From contig DBYS01000011.1 of assembly GCA_002310195.1 (NCBI GenBank), positions 52,724 to 116,723 of the forward strand: a DNA stretch of 64,000 bases. Direction: 5' to 3'. Both the position numbers and the translations under genes were made by a program. Positions 26,086 to 33,686 of the stretch are shown here, in pieces (the stretch's first letter is position 1; each line of letters starts with the position of its first letter). This DNA is from Bacteroidales bacterium UBA1180. Its GTDB lineage: Bacteria > Bacteroidota > Bacteroidia > Bacteroidales > Paludibacteraceae. The notes under the pieces were generated by a model. That model made no database searches. It was not told the DNA's origin and saw nothing but the letters and a program-made list of their open reading frames with translations.

Positions 26086-26152
26086 TTTTCGGCAAAAAAA
26101 TCCGCAATCGCTTGCATATATCGGATTTTTTTTGTATCTTTGTAGCCGAAAA
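26086..26152 (+). promoter_or_regulatory. Promoter and nested operators of the YafQ toxin-antitoxin operon
   Basis: TTG at 26112-26114, 20-bp spacer, TATCTTTG at 26135-26142. An 11-bp inverted repeat (AAAAAAATCCG 26094-26104, CGGATTTTTTT 26122-26132) overlaps the -33 element. A second repeat (TTTTCGGC 26086-26093, GCCGAAAA 26145-26152) brackets the whole promoter. These are good candidates for autorepression by the antitoxin complex. Confidence 0.65.
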
Positions 26153-26170
26153 GATAAATTATGTAGTGTT

Positions 26171-26419
26171 ATGGAAACAGCAATGAGGGTTTTACAAGTC
26201 ACATTACCGGCTACAGATGTGGCTTTTCTTCGTCACCAATCCCGTGGTATGGGTTGGCAGATTGCTACCGTGCGCACATCTCGCATTAATCAATCGAAAA
26301 AGTGTGACATCATGCAAACGGCAGGTTTCAAGGAGGCGATGGATGATGTAAAGCATGGACGCATTACTGAGTATGCATCTGCAGAAGACATGTTTAACAA
26401 ATTGGGGATTGCCCTATGA
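26171..26419 (+). CDS. Antitoxin of a YafQ-type toxin-antitoxin pair
   Basis: 82 residues from the ATG at 26171; an ATG at 26183 is an alternative. It is small and charged, with the C-terminal segment GFKEAMDDVKHGRITEYASAEDMFNKLGI, which matches the toxin-binding tail of DinJ/RelB-like antitoxins. No clear HTH is seen in the N-terminal part, which may form a ribbon-helix-helix. Its stop overlaps the toxin ATG by 4 bp. Confidence 0.8.
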   Translation: METAMRVLQVTLPATDVAFLRHQSRGMGWQIATVRTSRINQSKKCDIMQTAGFKEAMDDVKHGRITEYASAEDMFNKLGIAL

Positions 26420-26694
26420 CTTACAAGGTGCTTACTTCCAAACGCTTTGAGAAAGATTTGAAGCGCTGCCAAAAGCGTGGTTTGAGTATGCAACTTGTGT
26501 TTGAAGCAATCAAATTGCTTGAACAGACCGGTTCGTTACCTACGCAATATCGTTCACATAAGTTGGTAGGGGATAAGCGCGGACTGTGGGAGTGCCATAT
26601 TCAACCGGATTGGCTGATGGTTTGGGAGCAAAACGATGAATTGCTTACTCTTTTGTTTCTTCAAACCGGTACACATTCGGATATATTCGGATAA
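26416..26694 (+). CDS. yafQ: YafQ-family mRNA interferase toxin
   Basis: 92 residues. YafQ toxins cut mRNA in the ribosome. Family motifs are complete: TSKRFEKDLKRCQKRG, the YRSHKLVGDKRGLWECHIQPDWLMVWE core with catalytic His residues, and the terminal TGTHSDIFG with the active-site His. It begins in an ATGA overlap with the antitoxin stop, as expected for a coupled pair. Confidence 0.9.
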   Translation: MTYKVLTSKRFEKDLKRCQKRGLSMQLVFEAIKLLEQTGSLPTQYRSHKLVGDKRGLWECHIQPDWLMVWEQNDELLTLLFLQTGTHSDIFG

Positions 26695-27256
26695 CAACAC
26701 CCCACCGCAGGTTATGCGGTCGCTGCCATCGACAGCTTAAAAAACGATGCGTCAGTTGCCCAAGACGTTAAATAGGGTGACATAATAAAAAGCGTCTTAC
26801 GCGCTTTGTTTTGGCTATCTGAAATCTGGTAAATTGAAGCATCCAAAACAATGCAGCACGAAGATGCTCATGGTGTGTATCTACGTACACGCGTTGCGCG
26901 TGCAATAATACATACGGCGTGGGCTCAGTGTTGTTTGTTCGGATGCAAGGGCAATACCAGAGCCTCAGATAGCGGAGCAGCAACAGTGCAGTCCCGCTTT
27001 TTTGTGCTATGTTTTGCGGAAGAAGATAACAATGCTAGAATAATCGTGAAAATCACGGGATATATACATGGTATATATAGGGTGTAGTGGGATACGATAT
27101 ACCCTCGAGATGATCTCGAGATAGTACCGCCCCGATTCTCTCTCGTTAGTGTCTCGCCAGTCTGATTTGGAGAATATGGAAGTATAAAACAAAATAATAT
27201 AACGGAGAATGCCGAAAGCCAAATAATAAAGTGGAGGCAACTAAATATCATTATGA
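26695..27256. other. Non-coding structured region between yafQ and a P-loop gene
   Basis: No credible gene was found in 562 bp; the antisense ORF at 26925-27335 lacks any recognisable pattern. The stretch 26830-27003 is rich in hairpins and is described separately. Further on are a small hairpin (CGTGA-AAA-TCACG, 27045-27057) and the 17-bp palindrome CTCGAGAT-G-ATCTCGAG at 27104-27120. Confidence 0.5.
26830..27003 (+). ncRNA. Candidate structured RNA or repeat element with terminator-like end
   Basis: Stems visible are CACGCG-TTG-CGCGTG (26888-26902), GGCTC (26922-26926) with GAGCC (26960-26964), and GCGG (26972-26975) with CCGC (26994-26997). A run of six T follows directly (26998-27003), as in an intrinsic terminator. 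I have a weak, unverified recollection of similar sequence in other Bacteroidota. No start signal is clear. Confidence 0.3.
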
Positions 27257-27796
27257 ATGAAAATGGAAAGCAACAATCTCGAGAAGGCATCACTGCTGGG
27301 GGAAAATTATGCAATCGGAGTTTCTCCGAAGACACTAACTGGAAAACGATATATTTTATGTGATAGTGCTCCGCCTAATTACGGGAAAAGTAATGTCCTT
27401 ACCGCTGTGGCAGATTATTACATTAGCAATCCTACTCTTTACACCCAACTCACATCTAAAATATTAAAAAATGATAGATGGCTCGTAGTTCGTGAGATTT
27501 CTACAAATAAAATCATTTTAGTGCAGACAAAAGGTGATGATGCTGGATGTTTTTCAAAAACTATATCTTACTTGCGTAATAGCAAAAATCCAATCGTTGA
27601 TATAATTTTATGTGCCTGCCATCCTGATGACGAGACACACAATATTGTAAAAGCGCTAGCAGGGAAAAAATTTAAATTGTTTTGCTTTACAAATTTTCAC
27701 CCGGATCAGAAATCTAAGAAATGGATTCTACCAGCCTCTAATACCGTAAAAGTGCAATTAAAAAACACAATAATAGAGATCATTAATCAATTATAA
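27257..27796 (+). CDS. Small AT-rich protein with a P-loop-like motif, unknown function
   Basis: 179 residues, not assigned to a family. Residues about 36-47 (DSAPPNYGKSNVL) resemble a Walker A loop, preceded by a hydrophobic strand (RYILC). A possible second strand is IVDIILCACHPDDE. No other NTPase motif is certain. The gene is clearly more AT-rich than the core genes, suggesting transfer. It lies 12 bp before the giant BspA gene and may be cotranscribed. A GGAGG at 27232-27236 precedes it but is far from the ATG. Confidence 0.5.
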   Translation: MKMESNNLEKASLLGENYAIGVSPKTLTGKRYILCDSAPPNYGKSNVLTAVADYYISNPTLYTQLTSKILKNDRWLVVREISTNKIILVQTKGDDAGCFSKTISYLRNSKNPIVDIILCACHPDDETHNIVKALAGKKFKLFCFTNFHPDQKSKKWILPASNTVKVQLKNTIIEIINQL

Positions 27797-27808
27797 TATT
27801 ATTGCATT

Positions 27809-30800
27809 ATGAAAACCAAACTTTTTACCCTATTGCTCGCTGTCGCAGCTAGCGTAGGAACCATGTTTGCTTCTGATACTCAAGTCAATGGCATTTGGTA
27901 TAATTTCAACAGCACTAATAAAACTGCTGAAGTAACGTATCATGGTTCTTCTTATTATACATATTCAAATGAATATGCTGGAGTAGTAACTATCCCTGCG
28001 TCTGTAACGTATTGGGGCACAACCTATAGCGTCACAAACATTGGAAAGGGTGCTTTCCAAGGTTGTAGCGGTTTGACCTCTGTGAGGATTCCAAATAACG
28101 TCACAAGCATTGGAAGTAGTGCTTTCTCTGGTTGCAGCGGTTTGACCTCTGTGACGATTCCAAATAGCGTCACAAGCATTGGATTTGGGGCTTTTAGGAA
28201 TTGCACCAGTTTGGCCACCATAACCATACCTAATAGCGTCACAAGCATTGGTGGTTCTGCTTTCGAAGGTTGTTCCAGTCTTCCGATAGAGAACAATATT
28301 CGTTATGCAGGTAGTTACTTGGTGGAAGCAGTCAATAAAACATTATCTTCATACACAATAAAATCAGGCACTAAGTGGATTGGTTCTTCGGCTTTTCAAA
28401 AATGCTCCAACCTGAACTCGATAACTATTCCCAGTAGCGTTAAAGTAATCCAATCTTATGCATTCAATTGTTGCACCGGTTTGACCTCTGTGACGATTCC
28501 GAGTAGCGTCACAAGCATTGGAAATAGTGCTTTCTCTTATTGCACCGGCTTGACCTCAGTAACCATTCCCAATAGCGTTACAGATATTGGTGATGAAGCT
28601 TTCCGTGGTTGTATTAGTTTAAGCTCTGTAACCATTCCCAATAGCATTACAACCATAAATGCTATGACTTTCGCTGGTTGCAGCGGTTTAACATCTGTAA
28701 CGATTCCTAATAGTGTCACCAGCATTGGAGATAATGCTTTTCAGGATTGCACCGGTTTGACCTCTGTGACGATACCTAATAGCGTTACGAGCATTGAAAG
28801 TAATGCTTTCGAATTGGTAAGAAATATTGTCTATACTGGAAGTTCAGCATGGAGTCCATTTGGAGCTCTTAGTTTAAATGGATTTGTGGATGGGTATATG
28901 GTGTATAAAGATGCAACAGAAACAGAATTGTTAGGTTGCTCATCGGCTGTTAATGGAGAAGTTATTATTCCCAATAGCGTCACCAACATTGGAAATAATG
29001 CTTTCTATGGTTGCAACGGCTTGACCTCCGTGACGATACCCAATAGCGTCACAAGCATTGGAGAGTGGGCTTTCGTATGGTGCAGCAGTTTGGTCTCTGT
29101 GACGATAGGCAATAGCGTCACAAGCATTGGAAGAGAGGCTTTCTCTGGTTGCAGCGGTTTGACCTCTGTGACGATTCCCAATAGTGTCACAAGCATTGGA
29201 AATTATGCGTTCCAAAAATGCAGCGGTTTGACCTTTGTGACCTGCGAAGCGACAGTTCCACCTACTCTTGGTGGCACCAGCGTATTCAGTAGCGTTGACA
29301 AATCCATTCCGGTTTATGTTCCTGGAGAGTCTGTTGATTTATATAAGGCTGCGAAGGGCTGGAAAGAGTTTGCCAATATTCTGCCAATAGAGGAAACTCC
29401 GGCTCCTTGTATCCTAGCCTCCGGTACTTGCGGCGCACAGGGCGACAACCTTATATGGGAACTCTCTTGTGACAGCCTACTGACAATTAGTGGCAGCGGT
29501 GCTATGGCGGATTATTCATCCGGTAGTGCGCCTTGGTATACAAACAGAACTACAATCATTTCTATAATAATAAACAATGGTGTCTCAAGCATTGGAAATT
29601 ATGCTTTCCAAAATTGCAGCGGTTTGACTTCTGTGACTATTCCCAATAGTGTCACAAGCATTGGAAATAATGCTTTCTCTGGTTGCACTGGTTTGACCAA
29701 GGTTAATATAACCGATATCGCGGCATGGTGTAATATCGCGTTTGGTAACAATACCTCTAATCCATTGTATTTTGCCGAGCATCTATTCGTAAATGATGTT
29801 GAAGTAACAGAATTGGCTATTCCCAATAGCGTCACAAGCATTGGGAATTATGCATTCTATCACTATAGCGGTTTGACCTCTGTGATTATTCCCAATAGCG
29901 TCACAAGCATTGGAAATTATGCATTCTATTACTGTAGCGGTTTGACCTCTGTGACAATTGGTAATAGCGTCACAAGCATTGGAAATAGTTCGTTCTCCAG
30001 TTGCAGAGGTTTGACCTCTGTGACGATTCCGAGTAGCGTCACAAGCATTGGAAATAGTGCATTCAATGGATGCGGCGGTTTGACCAAGGTTAATATAACC
30101 GATATAGCGGCATGGTGTAATATTGCGTTTGGTAATAGTACTTCTAATCCATTGTATTATGCTAAGCACTTATTCGTCAATGATGTTGAAGTAACCGAAT
30201 TGGCTATCCCCAATGGTGTCACAAGCATAGGAAATTCTGCTTTCTCTGGATGCAGCGGTTTGACATCTGTAACTATTCCCAATAGCGTCACAAGCATTGG
30301 CAATGGTGCTTTCTCTGGTTGCACTGGTTTGACCAAGGTTAATATAACCGATATCGCGGCATGGTGTAATATCGCGTTTGGTAACAATACCTCTAATCCA
30401 TTGTATTTTGCCGAGCATCTATTCGTAAATGATGTTGAAGTAACAGAATTGGCTATTCCCAATAGCGTCACAAGCATTGGGAATTATGCATTCTATCACT
30501 ATAGCGGTTTGACCTCTGTGATTATTCCCAATAGCGTCACAAGCATTGGAAATTATGCGTTCTACAATTGCAGCGGTTTGACTGACATTTATGTATGTGG
30601 GGATTTGGAGCGATTCCAACAATTGTTGAATAATGACGATAGAATCAAAGTCGGTATGCCATATACCATTACAATTAACGCGGAACATGGAAATGTTACT
30701 TTTCCCCAAACGATGTGTGACGACATGTCGTTAACTGCAACTCCAGACTACGGTTATCACTTCGTCAAATGGTCGGACGGCAATACCGCTAACCCGCGAG

Positions 30801-32170
30801 CAATCGAACTGACACGCGATACAACCTTTACCGCTCAATTTGCACCTAATCAGTACTCGCTCAGTCTGCAATGCGATGGCAGCCAAGGTATAGTTGAAGG
30901 TGCAGGTGTATTTGACTACCTTGCACAAGTACAGATATCAGCAACACCTGCGTACGGCTATCACTTCTCGTCTTGGAGTGACGGAAACACGGCTAATCCA
31001 CGCACATACACCGTAACAAAAGACGTTACATTGACAGCCAACTTTGCTCCTAACACATACTCGCTCAACGTATCCTGTAATGCTGAGCAAGGCAGCGTAA
31101 CAGGAAGTGGTTCATATAGTTACCTTTCCAACCGCACAATAGAAGCTATTCCGAATTATGGTTACCATTTTGCGCAGTGGAATGATGGTAATACCGATAA
31201 CCCGCGCACCTTTGAGCTCCGCCAGGATACTGCTTTTGTTGCAATCTTTGCAGTGGATAAATACGGCACGTGCGGTGACAACCTGCAACTAACATGGCGT
31301 TACGACACCGGCAGCCAGACTCTTACAATCAGCGGTGATGGCGACCTGACGACAAACATGCGTTATGGCGTCGAAGCCGTTAAGGAAATGAAAGAACTGG
31401 TGATTGAAGATGGCGTAGGCGTGATAGGCAACGAAGCATTTGCCAATATCAAAACGCTGAACACGATTACACTGGGAAAGGATGTGCGTAAGTTGCAAGA
31501 ACGTGTGTTCTACAACTGCTACGACCTCACAGCTATCTACAACTATCGCAAGACACCGGCTTCTGCTACAAGCAACACTTTTGAGGAGGTGGACAAGTAC
31601 GCTTGTACGATATATGTCATGGCAGGTTCGGAAGAGATGTTTCGCAGTGCGACAGGCTGGAAAGATTTCTATTCCATCCTTGCCATCGGTGCGACAGAAA
31701 CTACGGTAACCGACAACAACGCGACTGTCGTTCCTTCCGCCAACACGGCAACCGTCACATGGCCTGTATCGAACGATGCGGTCAGCTATACCATTGATAT
31801 TACAAAAGACGGCGTAGTGTTCTGCCGCCTCACGTTCAATGCCAACGGTCAACTGACAGGTATAGCCTTTGCGCCCGGTCGCGACGGACAATCCATGGCA
31901 CCGGCTGCTCTAATGACCGCCAACGGCTTGCAGTTCACCGTAACTGGTCTGAGCAGCAACACCCAGTACGGCTACAGCATAACAGCAACCGATGCGGAAG
32001 ATACACAAGTGGCCTCCTATACCGGCACTTTCACTACTACGGGAGAAATAGCCACGGCTATTGATGCACAGCAATCTGATATTGCTCCGCTCAAGTTCAT
32101 CCGCAACGGCGAGGTTCTCATCCTCCGCGATGGCAAGACCTACACCGTCCAAGGGCAGGAGGTGAGATAA
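27809..32170 (+). CDS. Giant BspA-like surface protein with LRRs and InlB-type repeats
   Basis: 1453 residues. Signal peptide (MKTKLFTLLLAVAASVGTMFA), then about 900 residues of 23-residue LRR_5 units (pattern VTSIGNxAFxxCSGLTSVTIPNS). In the middle is a spacer module ASGTCGAQGDNLIWELSCDS shared with the BspA-like protein at 34515-39440. Three Listeria-Bacteroides (InlB B) repeats (YGYHFVKWSDGNTANPR type) follow around 975-1155, then a further beta module and a fibronectin-III-like segment (TVTWPVSNDAVSYTIDI). The C-terminus FIRNGEVLILRDGKTYTVQG resembles short C-terminal modules of exported Bacteroidota proteins. Probable adhesin. Its DNA contains a 252-bp exact duplication. Confidence 0.88.
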   Translation: MKTKLFTLLLAVAASVGTMFASDTQVNGIWYNFNSTNKTAEVTYHGSSYYTYSNEYAGVVTIPASVTYWGTTYSVTNIGKGAFQGCSGLTSVRIPNNVTSIGSSAFSGCSGLTSVTIPNSVTSIGFGAFRNCTSLATITIPNSVTSIGGSAFEGCSSLPIENNIRYAGSYLVEAVNKTLSSYTIKSGTKWIGSSAFQKCSNLNSITIPSSVKVIQSYAFNCCTGLTSVTIPSSVTSIGNSAFSYCTGLTSVTIPNSVTDIGDEAFRGCISLSSVTIPNSITTINAMTFAGCSGLTSVTIPNSVTSIGDNAFQDCTGLTSVTIPNSVTSIESNAFELVRNIVYTGSSAWSPFGALSLNGFVDGYMVYKDATETELLGCSSAVNGEVIIPNSVTNIGNNAFYGCNGLTSVTIPNSVTSIGEWAFVWCSSLVSVTIGNSVTSIGREAFSGCSGLTSVTIPNSVTSIGNYAFQKCSGLTFVTCEATVPPTLGGTSVFSSVDKSIPVYVPGESVDLYKAAKGWKEFANILPIEETPAPCILASGTCGAQGDNLIWELSCDSLLTISGSGAMADYSSGSAPWYTNRTTIISIIINNGVSSIGNYAFQNCSGLTSVTIPNSVTSIGNNAFSGCTGLTKVNITDIAAWCNIAFGNNTSNPLYFAEHLFVNDVEVTELAIPNSVTSIGNYAFYHYSGLTSVIIPNSVTSIGNYAFYYCSGLTSVTIGNSVTSIGNSSFSSCRGLTSVTIPSSVTSIGNSAFNGCGGLTKVNITDIAAWCNIAFGNSTSNPLYYAKHLFVNDVEVTELAIPNGVTSIGNSAFSGCSGLTSVTIPNSVTSIGNGAFSGCTGLTKVNITDIAAWCNIAFGNNTSNPLYFAEHLFVNDVEVTELAIPNSVTSIGNYAFYHYSGLTSVIIPNSVTSIGNYAFYNCSGLTDIYVCGDLERFQQLLNNDDRIKVGMPYTITINAEHGNVTFPQTMCDDMSLTATPDYGYHFVKWSDGNTANPRAIELTRDTTFTAQFAPNQYSLSLQCDGSQGIVEGAGVFDYLAQVQISATPAYGYHFSSWSDGNTANPRTYTVTKDVTLTANFAPNTYSLNVSCNAEQGSVTGSGSYSYLSNRTIEAIPNYGYHFAQWNDGNTDNPRTFELRQDTAFVAIFAVDKYGTCGDNLQLTWRYDTGSQTLTISGDGDLTTNMRYGVEAVKEMKELVIEDGVGVIGNEAFANIKTLNTITLGKDVRKLQERVFYNCYDLTAIYNYRKTPASATSNTFEEVDKYACTIYVMAGSEEMFRSATGWKDFYSILAIGATETTVTDNNATVVPSANTATVTWPVSNDAVSYTIDITKDGVVFCRLTFNANGQLTGIAFAPGRDGQSMAPAALMTANGLQFTVTGLSSNTQYGYSITATDAEDTQVASYTGTFTTTGEIATAIDAQQSDIAPLKFIRNGEVLILRDGKTYTVQGQEVR
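29671..29922 (+). repeat. 252-bp exact internal duplication, copy 1
   Basis: As read by eye, this block is identical to 30307-30558. The offset is 636 bp, or 212 codons, so the frame is kept. A diverged copy lies between them around 30070-30190. Confidence 0.75.
30307..30558 (+). repeat. 252-bp exact internal duplication, copy 2
   Basis: Second copy of the block at 29671-29922. Synonymous sites are also identical, unlike the diverged copy between the two, indicating recent duplication or gene conversion. Confidence 0.75.
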
Positions 32171-32241
32171 ATCGAGCCCTTCAGGGCTAAAACTAGTCGC
32201 CCCCTCTAGAGCCAAGGCATATCGCCCTCCTCTACTAAATA

Positions 32242-32271
32242 CAGAACGGCACCTTCACCGGTGCCGTTCTG
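32242..32271. terminator. Terminator after the giant BspA gene
   Basis: Perfect 12-bp stem CAGAACGGCACC/GGTGCCGTTCTG with loop TTCACC. The T-run is weak. Confidence 0.7.
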
Positions 32272-32274
32272 TTG

Positions 32275-32509
32275 TCCTCACACTCCCTCTCCCTCCTCTT
32301 CTCCATCCCTCTTTCCCTCTCTCTCCTTCTCTCTCTCTTTCCCTCTCTCACACTCCCTCCCCCTCTCTCTCTTCATCCCCATGGCTTGTGTCTTTTTATA
32401 TAACATAACCCGCAAGCCTAACAACCCCAAAAGACACAAGCAACACCATATCCATCAATCTCCCCTCCCTTCCCTTCCCCTCCTCCCCCCATCAAATCTT
32501 CACCCTTTT
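32275..32509 (+). repeat. Long G-free C/T-rich tracts
   Basis: Positions 32275-32380 contain no G on the plus strand (about 106 nt, mostly C and T with a few A). Positions 32441-32509 are again G-free. The 61-bp repeat copy lies between them. Such strand-asymmetric tracts can form triplex DNA or unstructured RNA. I see no gene in 32272-32669. Confidence 0.7.
32381..32441. repeat. 61-bp direct repeat, left copy
   Basis: Identical over 61 bp to 33284-33344. Each copy is an imperfect cruciform-type unit: GCTTGTGTCTTTT at its left end and the reverse complement AAAAGACACAAGC at its right end, with a 32-bp centre containing CAAGCCTAA. Confidence 0.85.
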
Positions 32510-32515
32510 GATATT

Positions 32516-32614
32516 AGGCTTGTGTCTTTCTGGATGCAAAACGCATATTTTATATCAAAAGCACAAGAAAAAAGACACAAGCCTTGCATATATCAAATAT
32601 TTTTTGTACCTTTG
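32516..32614 (+). promoter_or_regulatory. Promoter with GGCTTGTGTCTTT inverted repeat
   Basis: AGGCTTGTGTCTTT (32516-32529) and its reverse complement (32571-32584) form an inverted repeat whose right arm touches the -33 TTG at 32584-32586. After a 20-bp spacer comes TACCTTTG (32607-32614). The same arm sequence forms both ends of the flanking 61-bp repeats, so one DNA-binding protein may recognise all six arms. Confidence 0.6.
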
Positions 32615-32669
32615 CAGCGCAAATCCGCACAACCGGTGTCCCGCATCACCAAACATTACTCTACGAAAC

Positions 32670-33284
32670 ATGAAAGAAGTCCGTATTACTGCTGTTCGCC
32701 AAACAGTTTACAATGACCTGATGGCCAAGTACGAGAACCCCATCGAGCACACCTGCGACATTCGCCAAGGCCAACAATGGATTTCAGTCAATGGCCAATG
32801 CCCGGAAGGGATGTGCCCGGCAGCATGGCTTACCCTGCGTGACTTCGTGCGGCAACTGGCACGCGGCAAAGGCAATTTCTATGACGGCTGGATGCAGAAT
32901 CCGATGAGCGCCATGATCAGTTGTAACGACGGGTTTCGTCCGTTCAGTTTCTACATTGAGACCATCGAGAAGCCAAAGGCCACCAACCCGATAACCGAAA
33001 AGCCGAAGGCGCTTCCGACTCCCCAACAAAGAATAGACCAACGTGTTGAGAGACTGATTGCTGTCATCGGCAAAGCCGTTATCCCGCGGCGGCAGATTGT
33101 TGCCGAATTGGACATGAGGCAAAGCAGTCGTCATACCTTCATCAACAATTATCTCAAACCTGCCGTCGCCAATGGTTACGTTGTGATGGCCAACCCGGGT
33201 TCTCCCACCACTCCCGGACAAGCCTACCGCCTCACAGCCAAAGGCCTCGCACTCTACACCAGGTTACTCTCCCAGGCAGAGTAA
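32670..33284 (+). CDS. TIGR04076-domain protein with C-terminal winged helix
   Basis: 204 residues from the ATG at 32670. Residues 1-97 match the TIGR04076 family (VRITAVRQTVYNDLMAKYENPIEHTCD, later GNFYDGWMQNPMSAMISCNDGFRPFSFYIE), with cysteines 30, 44, 49 and 85. A Lys/Pro linker follows, and residues 126-204 look like a winged-helix domain (RRQIVAELDMRQSSRHTFINNYLKPAVANGYV and a YRLTAKG wing) similar to those on Fic proteins. TIGR04076 proteins have no known function and are usually single-domain. The winged helix suggests DNA binding, possibly at the repeats around its own gene (inference). Its stop codon touches the right 61-bp repeat. Confidence 0.75.
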   Translation: MKEVRITAVRQTVYNDLMAKYENPIEHTCDIRQGQQWISVNGQCPEGMCPAAWLTLRDFVRQLARGKGNFYDGWMQNPMSAMISCNDGFRPFSFYIETIEKPKATNPITEKPKALPTPQQRIDQRVERLIAVIGKAVIPRRQIVAELDMRQSSRHTFINNYLKPAVANGYVVMANPGSPTTPGQAYRLTAKGLALYTRLLSQAE

Positions 33285-33344
33285 TGGCTTGTGTCTTTTT
33301 ATATAACATAACCCGCAAGCCTAACAACCCCAAAAGACACAAGC
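33284..33344. repeat. 61-bp direct repeat, right copy
   Basis: Identical to 32381-32441. It starts at the last base of the TIGR04076-winged-helix gene's stop codon, so the gene and its promoter are bracketed by the two copies. Confidence 0.85.
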
Positions 33345-33686
33345 CATATATATCACCTTAACTGTACCGGATTTCCGCACATATTTTTTCTCCCTCCGTA
33401 TACAACATCAACTCCACATTACAAAAATTAGAATCTTCAAGCTCGTTCCTCGACTATCGATTGCATTTCCTTCGTCAAAAATTTGCATATTTCAATTTTT
33501 TTTTGTAACTTTGTACTCGGATTTCGGAAAGATTGTACTTTTATCCCGTCCCCGAATGCGAGGGAGTGAAACTGAGCGCGGAGGCAAGCGAAGTCGGGGG
33601 TATCCTAGGGTTTACTCACTTTCCCGAAGGTTCTGTACAATTGTTGTAAAACACTAAAATAACGAACTGATAAATAAACTTTAATT
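33345..33686 (+). other. Intergenic region with promoter and structured leader
   Basis: Up to about 33480 the sequence is AT-rich with nothing recognised. A promoter follows: TTTG at 33482-33485, 20-bp spacer, TAACTTTG at 33506-33513. The transcript then has a leader of about 170 nt. Its complementary segments are TTCGGAAAG (33523-33531) with CTTTCCCGAA (33619-33628), ATTGTAC (33532-33538) with GTACAAT (33635-33641), and CCCCGA (33550-33555) with TCGGGG (33594-33599). The first two pairings cross, giving a possible pseudoknot or a switch between alternatives. Confidence 0.55.

Noticed and set aside
26695..26775. Possible integron attC site after the toxin-antitoxin pair (GTTAAAT with nearby dyads)
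   Set aside because: Only one half of a core-site pair is convincing, the paired core is missing, and no integrase or second cassette is present.
26925..27335. 136-residue minus-strand frame in the region after yafQ
   Set aside because: There is no recognisable domain or promoter, and it overlaps both hairpin-rich DNA and the P-loop gene.
27253..27363. Short 36-codon frame starting at the ATG at 27253, better placed for the GGAGG
   Set aside because: It ends quickly without any known pattern. The overlapping 179-residue frame is far longer and has a P-loop-like motif, though a leader peptide cannot be excluded.
28024..30600. CRISPR-like regularly spaced DNA repeats
   Set aside because: The 69-bp periodicity is the DNA of 23-residue leucine-rich repeats in one open reading frame. 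There are no unique spacers and no cas genes.
33514..33686. Retron-type non-coding RNA
   Set aside because: The leader is structured, but no reverse transcriptase gene is nearby.
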